From Puniceibacterium sediminis (lineage in GTDB: Bacteria; Pseudomonadota; Alphaproteobacteria; Rhodobacterales; Rhodobacteraceae), in NCBI RefSeq assembly GCF_900188035.1, contig NZ_FZNN01000016.1, positions 1 through 64,000 of the forward strand: DNA of 64,000 nt, in the 5' to 3' direction. Made by a program: the position numbers and the translations under genes. This document shows, one piece after another, positions 28,441 to 37,231 of this stretch (positions are counted from its first letter, which is position 1; each line of letters begins with the position of its first letter). The notes below the pieces were generated by a model. That model did not search any database. It was not told where the DNA came from and saw nothing but the letters and a program-made list of their open reading frames with translations.

Positions 28441-28456
28441 GTATGCTATCGTATGC
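28441..28456. repeat. Short direct repeat GTATGC-TATC-GTATGC
   Basis: Two copies of GTATGC are spaced ten bases apart in the 241-base gap between the tautomerase stop and the TPP-enzyme start. The gap contains no gene. The repeat may be a regulator site for an internal promoter of the TPP-enzyme gene. Confidence 0.35.
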
Positions 28457-28467
28457 CGCGCTCGCGG

Positions 28468-29568
28468 TTACGCAAAGCCCTTCCATACATGGTCAGGCAC
28501 CATGACTTCGCCGCGTGCCAGAAGCCGTGCAGTGCGCACCAACCCGGCCGAGCGGATTTCGATACCGTCGCCGTTGCGTTCGAAATCCACCAGCACCTCA
28601 AACGTGCCCGCGGGGTGTTCGATGGCCACCATGAGCGGCGTTTCGGCGCCCACCAGCCCTTGGGTCAGCCCGTCCGCGACGGTGCCCGGCAGGATTGAAC
28701 AGGTGGCAATACACTGCGCGCCGGTGACGGCCATCGACGGATGGCAGGACCACGGCATGAAGTAGCGCGCCGTCACGGAACCGCCGTTGCGCGGTTTGGC
28801 AAGCAGGGTAATCTTTGGCGTGACCGATTTGGTCACATCGCCAAGGCCCATCATTTCACCCGCTTTCAGGCGGATCGGCTCGATACGTTCGTAAAAGCCG
28901 CGGTTCTCATCCAGTTCGGCCTGCGTTTCATATCCGGTCAGGCCGAAATCTTCGGCGCGTGCCAGCATCACCGGCATGGCGACGTCCATGCAGGTCACCT
29001 CGACTCCGTCGATCACGTCGCGGATATTGCCGGTGGGCAGCAGCGCGCCGGTGACCGACCCGACTGTGCCCATGAAGCCCATGCGGATCGGCGCGGCGGT
29101 GCCGGGAACGCCGGCAATCGCGTAATCGCCGTCATACTGCACCTGTCTGCCCGGCGTCTGCACCACGGATTCGACAATCGCACCGGTGTTGACGGCGTGG
29201 ATGCGCACGGTGGTTTCGCCGTCCTGCGCGGGGATCAGTCCCATCTCGATCGCGGCGGGTCCGACACCGACAAGGATGTTGCCACAAGTGGGGCGATAGT
29301 CGACCTCGCGCTTTTCGACGGCGACCTGGGCAAAGAAGTAATCCACGTCGCAATCATCCCGTTCGGACCGGCTGAGCATGGCGACCTTGGTCGTCACGGC
29401 ATTGCCCCCGCCCACCCCGTCGATGTTGAGCGGATGGCCGGCACCCACAGCGGCCATCAGGACTTCGGACAGGGTTTCGGTATCGGCGGGTAGATCCGAG
29501 CGGAGGAAATAAGGCCCGCGCGAAGTGCCGCCCCGAACGAAGTGATAGGGAATGGCAGTCTGAGTCAT
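28468..29568 (-). CDS. PrpF/GalD-family isomerase (4-oxalomesaconate tautomerase-like)
   Basis: The 366-residue protein matches the PrpF family, which moves double bonds in unsaturated tricarboxylates: FVRGGTSRGPYFLRSDLP at residue 10, DGVGGGNAVTTKVAML near 50, and the cysteine-bearing PTCGNILVGVGP near 93. Its length is closer to GalD-type oxalomesaconate tautomerases than to PrpF of the methylcitrate cycle. It lies in one leftward unit with TctC, TctAB and a TPP enzyme, so it probably processes the imported carboxylate, for example aconitate or a methylated or oxalyl derivative. Confidence 0.82.
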   Translation of the reverse strand: MTQTAIPYHFVRGGTSRGPYFLRSDLPADTETLSEVLMAAVGAGHPLNIDGVGGGNAVTTKVAMLSRSERDDCDVDYFFAQVAVEKREVDYRPTCGNILVGVGPAAIEMGLIPAQDGETTVRIHAVNTGAIVESVVQTPGRQVQYDGDYAIAGVPGTAAPIRMGFMGTVGSVTGALLPTGNIRDVIDGVEVTCMDVAMPVMLARAEDFGLTGYETQAELDENRGFYERIEPIRLKAGEMMGLGDVTKSVTPKITLLAKPRNGGSVTARYFMPWSCHPSMAVTGAQCIATCSILPGTVADGLTQGLVGAETPLMVAIEHPAGTFEVLVDFERNGDGIEIRSAGLVRTARLLARGEVMVPDHVWKGFA

Positions 29569-29593
29569 GGTTGCGCCCTCATGTGATGGGACC

Positions 29594-31606
29594 TCATGTA
29601 AAGGGCCAGGGAAGATCGAAATGCGCCTGCAGCAGACCCGGCGGGAAATCACGCCCGAGGATGTAGCCAAGGAACAGGATAAAGCCGAGCCCAAGCGCCG
29701 AGGCGATCATCGTATGCCGCCAGCCGAACCGCCCGCGCACCCGGAAGAAGGCGATCAGGAATACCGTCAGCGACAGGATCAGACCCACGGTAAAGGTCGC
29801 GACCACCAGCCCGACGAACCAGCCAAGCGTATCCCACAACCCGTGCGGTGCCTGACCTTCGCCACCGGCCTCAAGGTCGATGAACACATCGTCGGTGGCA
29901 GGTCTGGTCGCCATGCGGAAAAGCAGCGCAAGGCCACCGGCCAGCGTCACCGCGCCGATGGTCAGCGGAAACACCTGATCCTGAAGACGGTCGATACCAA
30001 AGGCATCCCAGGTCGACACCGCAAGGTAGAACACCGCGAGACCCAGAAACAGTGCCGGCGCTGTCTTGCTCGCCGTGGGCGCTTCGATGTTTTCGCGGAT
30101 GTTCTTGGCCGCTTTGATGCCGACGACAACCGACACCACGGTCAGGACCAGCAGCGCGATCGAGATCGGCGACAGCAGGTAATCCCAGCCGGCCTCGGCT
30201 GAACGGCGGAACCGCGACCCGGCGATCTGATAGGCCTGATTGACGAACACCTCGGTCTGGTTGGACAGCACGAACCCGATGAGAAAGGCAGGCCGGGAAT
30301 AGTCGAACCGGCGCAGAAAGATACCCAAGGCGCCGATCCCGACCAGTGCTGCCAGATCCAGCGCGGACTGGCGCGACTGGAAGGCCGCAAAGGCGATGAT
30401 CATGAACAGGTAGGGGGCAAGGACGGTAAAGCGGATCGTCGTCAGCTTGGCGATGTATTTCGACAGCACGATGCACAGGCCCGCGCCAAAGACGTTGGCC
30501 AGCGCCAGCGACCAGACGATGGTATAGGTCACGTCAAGGTTGTTGCGCACCATCTGCGGGCCGGGCGTCATGTTGAGCAGGGCAAGACCGCCCAGAAAGA
30601 TCGCCATGGACCCGGATCCGGGGATGCCAAAGATCAGCGTGGGCACCAGCCCGCCGCCTTCCTTGGCGTTGTTCGAACTTTCGGGCGCGATCACGCCGCG
30701 AATGTCGCCCTGACCGAACATCGACTTGTCCTTGGCCGTCTGCACGGCGGAACCGTAGGCGAGCCAATCGACAACCGAGCCGCCCAAACCGGGGATCACC
30801 CCGACCAGCACGCCGATGGTGGCGCAGCGCATCGACAGCCAGCGATGCTGCCACCAGTCGCGCAGGCCCTGCGTCCAGCCATCGCCCAATGTGCCGCCTT
30901 CGGCAATCGCGCGGTCCTGCCGCAAAAGCGAGACGATTTCCGGGATCGCGTACATGCCAAGACCCACAATCACCAGCTGGAAGCCGTCGACAAGATAGGG
31001 CAGGTCATAGGTCGACATCCGCAGGCTGCCGCCCGCCGGGGCCGCGCCGATGGTGCCGAACATCAGCCCCAAACCCGCCGCGACAACGCCTTTTAGCGGG
31101 ATGCGCCCGGCAAGGATGGCGACCATCGACAGGCCCAGAATGGTGATCATCAGCATTTCCGGCAGGCCAAAGGCCAGGATCAGCGGTCGTGCAATCAGGA
31201 TAAAGAACGACAGCACCACCGCGCCGAACAGCCCGCCGAACAGCGACGATGCAAAGGCCGCCGACAGCGCCCGCGCGGCATGGCCCTGTTTGGACAGGGG
31301 AAAGCCGTCCAGAACCGTGGCCTGACTGGCCGAAGAACCGGGTATGCCCATCAGCACAGATGAGAAGGTGTCAGATGTGGGAATGACCGCGATCAGGCCA
31401 ACCATGAGCGCGAGGCCCGCGACGGGCTCCATGCCGTACATGAAGGGCATCACCAGCGCGAGGCCGGCAATCCCGCCTAGCCCCGGCAGAACGCCGATCG
31501 ACAGGCCCAACAGCACCCCCCCGATGAGGTACATGAGCTGTTCTGGTTGGAAAATGAGGGTGAGTGCTTTGCCGAGCTCCGGCAAGGCCTGCATGAAAAC
31601 GTCCAA
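29594..31606 (-). CDS. Tripartite tricarboxylate transporter permease, TctA-TctB fusion
   Basis: The 670-residue membrane protein contains a full TctA part (about residues 1-500, with GVLPGLGGIAGLALVMPFMYG near 38 and GVIPGLGGSVVDWLAYGSA near 273) and a C-terminal TctB-like part (about 510-660, four hydrophobic segments). It imports a carboxylate caught by TctC at 31687. The frame opens at TTG 31606 with GGAG six bases upstream; ATG 31594 is an alternative with no clear binding site. It is followed by the tautomerase gene 25 bases on. Confidence 0.88.
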   Translation of the reverse strand: MDVFMQALPELGKALTLIFQPEQLMYLIGGVLLGLSIGVLPGLGGIAGLALVMPFMYGMEPVAGLALMVGLIAVIPTSDTFSSVLMGIPGSSASQATVLDGFPLSKQGHAARALSAAFASSLFGGLFGAVVLSFFILIARPLILAFGLPEMLMITILGLSMVAILAGRIPLKGVVAAGLGLMFGTIGAAPAGGSLRMSTYDLPYLVDGFQLVIVGLGMYAIPEIVSLLRQDRAIAEGGTLGDGWTQGLRDWWQHRWLSMRCATIGVLVGVIPGLGGSVVDWLAYGSAVQTAKDKSMFGQGDIRGVIAPESSNNAKEGGGLVPTLIFGIPGSGSMAIFLGGLALLNMTPGPQMVRNNLDVTYTIVWSLALANVFGAGLCIVLSKYIAKLTTIRFTVLAPYLFMIIAFAAFQSRQSALDLAALVGIGALGIFLRRFDYSRPAFLIGFVLSNQTEVFVNQAYQIAGSRFRRSAEAGWDYLLSPISIALLVLTVVSVVVGIKAAKNIRENIEAPTASKTAPALFLGLAVFYLAVSTWDAFGIDRLQDQVFPLTIGAVTLAGGLALLFRMATRPATDDVFIDLEAGGEGQAPHGLWDTLGWFVGLVVATFTVGLILSLTVFLIAFFRVRGRFGWRHTMIASALGLGFILFLGYILGRDFPPGLLQAHFDLPWPFT

Positions 31607-31640
31607 GGCTGACTCCGCCGGCTGAAATGTTGCTAAGCAC

Positions 31641-31663
31641 CCCGCCCGAAACCTTCGGGCAGG
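31641..31663 (-). terminator. Stem-loop between TctC and TctAB genes
   Basis: GCCCGAA (31644-31650) and TTCGGGC (31654-31660) are perfectly complementary with loop ACC; flanking C and G bases extend the stem across one mismatch. It lies 23 bases after the TctC stop. It is probably an mRNA-stabilising or attenuating element. Confidence 0.5.
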
Positions 31664-31686
31664 GATTTGTCAGGTTTCGCCGTGGA

Positions 31687-32769
31687 TCACTCCATGGTGA
31701 TGTCGTAGTCGGCCTTGAGCCAATCCAGCACGTATTGCTTGGCCTCGGGTGTGATTGACGTCGCCTGTTTGGTTGCCTCGACGGCTGCCGCGCCGGTCAT
31801 CTGCGGATAGACCCCCAGCACTTCGGCGGCGTCATCCTTGAAACCCTCGGCCGTCACGATCGAGCGTAGCGCGTCGGTATAGGTGGCGACAGTTTCCGCC
31901 GATGCCGAAGACGGCAAGAAGATCGTCTTCTGGTTGGCAAAACCGGCCACAAAGAACGCCTTGTAGGCATCCCATGCGACGCCTTCGGTTTCACAACCAT
32001 CGGTCGCTTCGCAGACTTCCTTGAACGTCGGCAGGTCCGGGAAGGTCGGATCGCGCACGATCACGCCGTTATCATCCAACGATCCCCAGCTGAAGATCGG
32101 CACGGCCTGTCCGCTTTCGACCAGCGGCAGCACGTTGGCGATATAGGCCGAGGATGTCTGGTAGTCGATGTTGGCTTCGCCGCGTTCAAACATCAGGCGG
32201 CCATCGCCGCGACCCTTGACGCCGAAAACCGGATCGACCTGAAGGCCAAGCATCTTGAACGCCAGCAGCGGAACAAGGTCCAGCGTCGTCGCGCCCTGGC
32301 TGCCGTAGAGGTAGAATTCCTCTTTCAGGTCATCCATGTCACCGTCGAACTTGGCACCCAGATCCGGCGGCAGATAGACAACGCCGCCCGTGGCCGATGC
32401 CAGAACCGGCTGCCATTCGGCGTATTCATAACGCACGCGCGGATCACCCAGCAGATAGGGGAATTTGGTCGAACCGGAATCACCAAAGATGGTCAGGCCA
32501 TCGCCCTGATCCTGCTGGCCCTGGAACCAGTTCGCGCCTTCGGTCGATCCCGCACCGGGACGGTAGCGCACGACCATGGTCGGCGAACCCGGCAGCGCCG
32601 CTGACAGGCGCGGGGCGTAGAAGTTGGCCCACTGCGCCGAACCGCCCGATTCCGAGAAGGGAATGGTGTATTCGATTGTTTTGCCGTCGAAGGACTGCGC
32701 CAGGGCCGTCTGCCCCGTTGCGGCAATCATGCCGGCGACAACAGTTGTGATGATGGAATTGCGTTTCAT
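31687..32769 (-). CDS. TctC-like substrate-binding protein of the TTT transporter
   Basis: The 360-residue periplasmic protein starts with a signal peptide (about residues 1-24, ending ATGQTALA) and continues with EYTIPFSESGGSAQWANFYA and RYRPGAGSTEGANWF, the positions where Bug/TctC proteins show their PGG-type carboxylate loop. It is longer and more diverged than typical TctC proteins of about 320 residues. It is the first gene of the leftward operon; an inverted repeat at 32868-32884 lies upstream. Ligand: probably a di- or tricarboxylate. Confidence 0.8.
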   Translation of the reverse strand: MKRNSIITTVVAGMIAATGQTALAQSFDGKTIEYTIPFSESGGSAQWANFYAPRLSAALPGSPTMVVRYRPGAGSTEGANWFQGQQDQGDGLTIFGDSGSTKFPYLLGDPRVRYEYAEWQPVLASATGGVVYLPPDLGAKFDGDMDDLKEEFYLYGSQGATTLDLVPLLAFKMLGLQVDPVFGVKGRGDGRLMFERGEANIDYQTSSAYIANVLPLVESGQAVPIFSWGSLDDNGVIVRDPTFPDLPTFKEVCEATDGCETEGVAWDAYKAFFVAGFANQKTIFLPSSASAETVATYTDALRSIVTAEGFKDDAAEVLGVYPQMTGAAAVEATKQATSITPEAKQYVLDWLKADYDITME

Positions 32770-32867
32770 GGTGTTCCTCCCGTTGGTAACCGTCGCGACC
32801 CGTACGAGCCGTCTTTGGCTGTGACCGTTTTTTCGGCCTCGGCCGGAGAATGTCAGCGCTGGCGGCA

Positions 32868-32884
32868 TAAATCAAACTGATTTA
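32868..32884. promoter_or_regulatory. Operator-like inverted repeat upstream of tctC
   Basis: TAAATCA-AAC-TGATTTA has perfect seven-base arms. It lies about 100 bases upstream of the TctC start, in the gap after the AbrB-type gene. It is the best operator candidate for the leftward TTT operon. Confidence 0.5.
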
Positions 32885-32922
32885 AGGAAAGCTATCTTTC
32901 ATAAAACTAATGAATGAGCGCT

Positions 32923-33996
32923 TCAGGCCTTTGGCTTTCCGCCACGCAGGCCAAATAGCGCTGCAATGATAGGCGCCCCGAGGATGACAAGCGTCAAGCG
33001 CACCAGATGATGCACCACGACAAATCCCAGATCAGCCCCTGCAACGATGGCAAGCACTGTCATTTCCGCCTGACCGCCGGGGGCGAAGGACAGGAATCCT
33101 TCGAGTGGGGAGGCGAGGCCCAGTTGCACGACAATTTCGGTCACGCCAAAGGCCAGAAAGGCCAGGATCACGACAAAGACCATCCCGGCCAGCACGTCGC
33201 GCCGCAGTTCATACATCGTGACACCGACATAACCGACACCGATGCCCATCCCGATAAAGAACTGCGCGGCCAGGATCGCCTCGCGCGGGGGGCGGTGCTC
33301 GATGATGCCGGACAGGGACAGAACCGCCGTCACGATCATCGGCCCCAGGATCGCGGCACCAAACAGCCCGACACGCTCGGCCAGTTTCCAACCGCCGATG
33401 GCGGCGACAGCAAGGATGGCCAGTTCGCTCCAGGGCAGGTCCGCGACAGGCGCGCCGATGGGATGCGACAGCGGACTGTCAAAGAAATAGATCAGCACGG
33501 CCGGCACGATCGTCACGATGATCAGCACCCGGGTCGCATGGATCAGCGACAGGGCCCGCACATCGGCGCCCGCCTCTTCGCCGAACATCACCATGTCCTG
33601 CAACCCGCCGGGCATGGCAGCGAAATAGGACGTGGGCAGGTCAAAGCCGCAGATCTTGTGGAAATACGGCACGCCGATCAGGCCGATGGCGGCGATATAG
33701 AGCGGCACAAAGGCCACCGATCCCGCCATCTGCGGCAGCTGGTGGATCACCGCCGGGGTGATCGAGGCACCCACCGCAACCCCAAGGATCGTCCGCGCGC
33801 CCTGTGACACCGGTTTGATCCCCCGCAGCGGCGCACCCAGTAGCGCGGCGCAGAGGCAGGCAAACATCGGCCCGAAAAGAAAGGGCAAAGGCAGGTTCAG
33901 CGACCAGAACACAAGGGTTCCGACAGCGGCAAGCGCAATCGTCAGGACACGAAGACCCATCAGGCGGCGGCGGGGGGAGGAGGTATGTTGACTCAT
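32923..33996 (-). CDS. AbrB-type membrane protein (putative transporter or regulator)
   Basis: The 357-residue protein has ten or more hydrophobic segments arranged as the duplicated AbrB/PF05145 unit, with LPLPFLFGPMFACLCAALLG near residue 37 and AAMPGGLQDMVMFGEEAGAD near 132, repeated in the second half as SFAPGGQAEMTVLAIVAGAD. Such proteins often stand beside carboxylate or aromatic transport genes; function is not established. The start at ATG 33996 is uncertain because no ribosome-binding site is seen; ATG 33960 would shorten it by 12 residues and leave more room for the divergent promoter. Confidence 0.78.
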   Translation of the reverse strand: MSQHTSSPRRRLMGLRVLTIALAAVGTLVFWSLNLPLPFLFGPMFACLCAALLGAPLRGIKPVSQGARTILGVAVGASITPAVIHQLPQMAGSVAFVPLYIAAIGLIGVPYFHKICGFDLPTSYFAAMPGGLQDMVMFGEEAGADVRALSLIHATRVLIIVTIVPAVLIYFFDSPLSHPIGAPVADLPWSELAILAVAAIGGWKLAERVGLFGAAILGPMIVTAVLSLSGIIEHRPPREAILAAQFFIGMGIGVGYVGVTMYELRRDVLAGMVFVVILAFLAFGVTEIVVQLGLASPLEGFLSFAPGGQAEMTVLAIVAGADLGFVVVHHLVRLTLVILGAPIIAALFGLRGGKPKA

Positions 33997-34014
33997 GTGT
34001 ATCCAAGTGTATAC
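33997..34014. promoter_or_regulatory. Regulator site between AbrB-type and GntR genes
   Basis: GTGTATCCAAGTGTATAC contains two GTGTAT words ten bases apart, the second running into the palindrome GTATAC. FadR-subfamily GntR proteins often bind GTATAC-centred sites. It sits immediately upstream of the GntR start at 34025 and of the divergent gene. Confidence 0.45.
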
Positions 34015-34024
34015 GACTGGATGC

Positions 34025-34723
34025 ATGAAGAGAAAAGAGAAACTTGAGGTCGTTGGTTCCGAAACGCCCGCGCGGCTGTTGCAGGGGCAAAACGCCTATG
34101 AACGCCTGTTCGACGAGATCCGCAGCGGTGTTCTGCGCCCCGGTGCACGGCTGACCGAAACCGAAATTGCCGAACGGCTGGCGATCAGCCGCACCCCGGT
34201 CCGAGAGGCGATTCGCAGGCTCGAGGCTGATGGGCTGGTTGATCATCAGCCGCGCACGGGTGCCGTGGTGCGCAGTCTGGATTACCCCGAGATCATGGAG
34301 CTGTACGAAATGCGCACCGTGCTTGAGGGAACCGCGGCGCGGCTTGCGGCGCGCGCGGCATCACCTGTCGAGCTGGAAGAGCTTCAGGCGATCAACGCGG
34401 AAATGGCGGCGGCGACGGGGGATAACGCGGCCCTTGTGCGGCTGAACCGGCAGTTCCATGCGCGGCTGCTGGATGCGGCGCGAAACCGGTTCCTGCTGAA
34501 ATCCATGGCCTCGGTCGAAACGACTTTGCTGATCCTCGGGCCGTCCAGCATGGAATCCCCCGAACGCGCGCAACAGGCGCTGGCGGAACACCGGGTCTTG
34601 CTGGATGCCCTGATCGCCCGCGACGGGGCGGCGGCGGAAACCGCGATGCGCGAACATATGGAACATGCACAACTGACGCGCCTGCGGATGCTGCGCCAAT
34701 CAGCGACCGGAGCACTGAAATGA
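34025..34723 (+). CDS. GntR-family (FadR subfamily) regulator of the tcu genes
   Basis: The 232-residue protein has a winged helix (GARLTETEIAERLAISRTPV, about residues 40-59, then REAIRRLEADGLVDH) and an FCD domain with the helical DNAALVRLNRQFHARLLDAAR block near 137. ATG 34025 is chosen; ATG 33995 is in frame and lies 11 bases after AGGAGG but would overlap the divergent gene. Its stop overlaps the tcuA start (ATGA), so it is co-transcribed with tcuAB. In Salmonella tcu genes are under LysR control, so this is a different wiring. Confidence 0.85.
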   Translation: MKRKEKLEVVGSETPARLLQGQNAYERLFDEIRSGVLRPGARLTETEIAERLAISRTPVREAIRRLEADGLVDHQPRTGAVVRSLDYPEIMELYEMRTVLEGTAARLAARAASPVELEELQAINAEMAAATGDNAALVRLNRQFHARLLDAARNRFLLKSMASVETTLLILGPSSMESPERAQQALAEHRVLLDALIARDGAAAETAMREHMEHAQLTRLRMLRQSATGALK

Positions 34724-36129
34724 CACTGAGCGATCCGAAACAACTGTCCGCCGGGGTCTGGGACGTGGTCATCGCGGGCGGTGGCAATGCCGCCCTGTGC
34801 GCCGCGATCGAGGCGGCAGAGGCCGGCGCAAAGGTGCTGATCCTTGAAGGCGCGCCAAAGGCCTATCGCGGCGGCAATTCGCGCCACACCCGCAATTTCC
34901 GCTGCATGCACCACGGTGACCTTGGCCCGCTGGTCGAAACCTATGACGAAGATGAATTCTGGCAGGACCTTCTGCGCGTCACCAAGGGCAAGACGGACGA
35001 GGGGCTGGCCCGCCACGCGATCCGCACATCGGCAGACTGCCTGCCGTGGATGCAGGCGCATGGTGTGCGCTTCCAGCCGTCGCTGGCGGGCACGCTGTCG
35101 CTTGACCGGACAAACGCGTTTTTTCTGGGCGGGGGCAAGGCGCTGGTGAACGCCTATTACCTGACCGCCGAAGACCTTGGCGTGACAGTCGCCTATGAGG
35201 CGCAGGTCAAACACGTCGGGATCGAGGGCAATCGCGCCACGCACATAGATGTCGAATTCGGCGGCGCGCTGCACCGGGTTCAGGGGCGCGCCTTCGTGCT
35301 CGCCTCGGGCGGATTCCAGTCGGATATCGAATGGCTTGCCCGCGCATGGGGGCCGTCGGCGCGCAATTTCCTGATCCGCGGCACGCCCTATAACCGGGGT
35401 GTCGTGCTGAAGGACATGCTGGATCAGGGGGCCGAAACGGTCGGCGATCCGACCCAGTGCCACGCCGTTGCCATCGACGGGCGCGCGCCCAAATTCGATG
35501 GCGGCATCGTCACGCGACTGGACTGCGTGCCGTTTTCCATCGTCGTGAACAAGAACGCCGCGCGGTTCTATGACGAAGGCGAAGACGTCTGGCCCAAGCG
35601 TTACGCCATCTGGGGGCGGCTGGTCGCGGCGCAGCCCGATCAGGTGGGATATTCGATCATCGACAGCCGTTCGATCGACCTGTTCATGCCCTCGGTCTAT
35701 CCGCCGATTTCGGCCGACACGATTGACGAACTGGCGCAAAAGCTGGGTTTGCCCGCAGAGGCGCTGGCCGAAACCGTGGCGACATTCAACGCCGCCTGCC
35801 GTCCGGGCGACTTTCACCCCCAGAAACTCGACGGGGTGGCGACCAAAGGGCTGGTCCCGCCCAAGACGAACTGGGCGCGGTCGATTTCAGAACCACCCTA
35901 CTATGCCTATTCACTGCGCCCCGGCGTGACCTTTACCTATCTGGGTCTCAAGGTCGACCAAACCGCCCGCGCAACCGGCCCCGAGGGGCGTTATGACAAT
36001 ATCTGGAGTGCTGGCGAAATGATGGCAGGATCCATTCTGGGGCAGGGTTATCTGGCCGGGTTCGGCATGACCATCGGCACCGTCTTTGGCCGCATCGCCG
36101 GACAGGAGGCCGCAAAACATGTCGCTTGA
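34720..36129 (+). CDS. tcuA: FAD-dependent tricarballylate dehydrogenase
   Basis: The 469-residue flavoprotein of the fumarate-reductase/succinate-dehydrogenase superfamily would oxidise tricarballylate to cis-aconitate. The N-terminal FAD site reads DVVIAGGGNAALCAAIEAAE near residue 15, followed by GGNSRHTRNFR, a block typical of TcuA; the C-terminal GSILGQGYLAGFGMTIGTVFG near 433 closes the FAD site. Electrons probably pass to the TcuB protein encoded next, whose start lies 11 bases inside this gene. Related flavoproteins reduce or oxidise other unsaturated acids, so the substrate is a family-level call. Confidence 0.88.
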   Translation: MTLSDPKQLSAGVWDVVIAGGGNAALCAAIEAAEAGAKVLILEGAPKAYRGGNSRHTRNFRCMHHGDLGPLVETYDEDEFWQDLLRVTKGKTDEGLARHAIRTSADCLPWMQAHGVRFQPSLAGTLSLDRTNAFFLGGGKALVNAYYLTAEDLGVTVAYEAQVKHVGIEGNRATHIDVEFGGALHRVQGRAFVLASGGFQSDIEWLARAWGPSARNFLIRGTPYNRGVVLKDMLDQGAETVGDPTQCHAVAIDGRAPKFDGGIVTRLDCVPFSIVVNKNAARFYDEGEDVWPKRYAIWGRLVAAQPDQVGYSIIDSRSIDLFMPSVYPPISADTIDELAQKLGLPAEALAETVATFNAACRPGDFHPQKLDGVATKGLVPPKTNWARSISEPPYYAYSLRPGVTFTYLGLKVDQTARATGPEGRYDNIWSAGEMMAGSILGQGYLAGFGMTIGTVFGRIAGQEAAKHVA

Positions 36130-37231
36130 TGTTACCCTGCAAACCGACCCGGGCGCGATTTCCACCGATCCGGTCGAAGAAGCCCGCCGTCAGATCGAAA
36201 TCTGCAACGCCTGCCGCTATTGCGAAGGCTTCTGTTCGGTGTTTCCCGCGATCACCCGCGAAAAGGTGTTCGCGGATGGCGACATCACGCAGCTGGCCAA
36301 CCTGTGTCACAACTGCCGGGGCTGCTATTACGCCTGCCAGTACACGGCGCCGCATGAATTCGCCCTGAACCTGCCACGCGCTCTGGCCTCTGCGCGCACC
36401 GACAGCTGGGAACGCTTTGCCTGGCCGGGCGGCCTCGCGCGCACCTTTCAGGCCCGGGGCGAGGCATTGGCCGCCGCGCTGGTCATCGGCACGGCGCTGA
36501 TGTTTGCCGCCATCGCTGGGCTGCCGGGCGGGGGCGCAGGGTTCTACGCATGGCTCAGCCACGGCGCGATGGTCGCGATCTTTCTGCCGGCCTTTTTCCT
36601 GCCGCTGGTCGCCATCGCCATCGGTCTGCGCCGCTACTGGCAAGAGGTGGGCGGCACGCGCATCACATGGGCCGATCTGCGCGATGCGGGGCTCGCGGCA
36701 GGGCGGATGAAGAACCTGTCCGGCGGGCAGGGGCAGGGCTGCAACTTCGAAAAGGAAGAGCGGTTTTCCGACGCCCGCCGCCACGTGCATCAGGCGGTGA
36801 TGTATGGATTTTTGCTGTGCTTTGCTTCGACATCTGCGGGGACCTTGCTGCACTATCTGTTCGACATGCAGGCGCCCTATGGGTTCTGGTCGCTGCCGAA
36901 ATTGCTGGGCGTGCCCGGTGGCCTGCTGCTGGTTGTTGGCTGTGCGGGGATGCTGATGCTGCGCAAGAAGGCCGATCCAGAGCTTGGCACACCGGGGCGC
37001 AGTTCGGGCGAACGTGGGTTCATCTGGCTGCTGGGCTTTGTCGGCCTCTCCGGTCTGCTGCTGTACGCGGTGCGCGGGACGGGGCTGACCGGTCCGCTGC
37101 TGGCGCTGCATCTCGGTGGGGTGCTCGCGTTTTTCCTGCTGACGCCCTATTCCAAAATGGCGCATGGATTCTACCGCTTTACCGCCCTTGTGCGGGATGC
37201 ACAGGATCGTCGGGCGCGTGGCAATGTCTGA
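36119..37231 (+). CDS. tcuB: Tricarballylate utilization iron-sulfur membrane protein
   Basis: The 370-residue protein re-oxidises the TcuA flavin and passes electrons to the membrane. Two clusters of cysteines, CNACRYCEGFC near residue 28 and CHNCRGCYYAC near 63, form a ferredoxin-like [4Fe-4S] head; about six membrane helices follow from residue 120. The ATG at 36119 overlaps tcuA by 11 bases. Its stop overlaps the next gene by eight bases, so the lyase-family enzyme belongs to the same unit. Confidence 0.88.
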   Translation: MSLDVTLQTDPGAISTDPVEEARRQIEICNACRYCEGFCSVFPAITREKVFADGDITQLANLCHNCRGCYYACQYTAPHEFALNLPRALASARTDSWERFAWPGGLARTFQARGEALAAALVIGTALMFAAIAGLPGGGAGFYAWLSHGAMVAIFLPAFFLPLVAIAIGLRRYWQEVGGTRITWADLRDAGLAAGRMKNLSGGQGQGCNFEKEERFSDARRHVHQAVMYGFLLCFASTSAGTLLHYLFDMQAPYGFWSLPKLLGVPGGLLLVVGCAGMLMLRKKADPELGTPGRSSGERGFIWLLGFVGLSGLLLYAVRGTGLTGPLLALHLGGVLAFFLLTPYSKMAHGFYRFTALVRDAQDRRARGNV

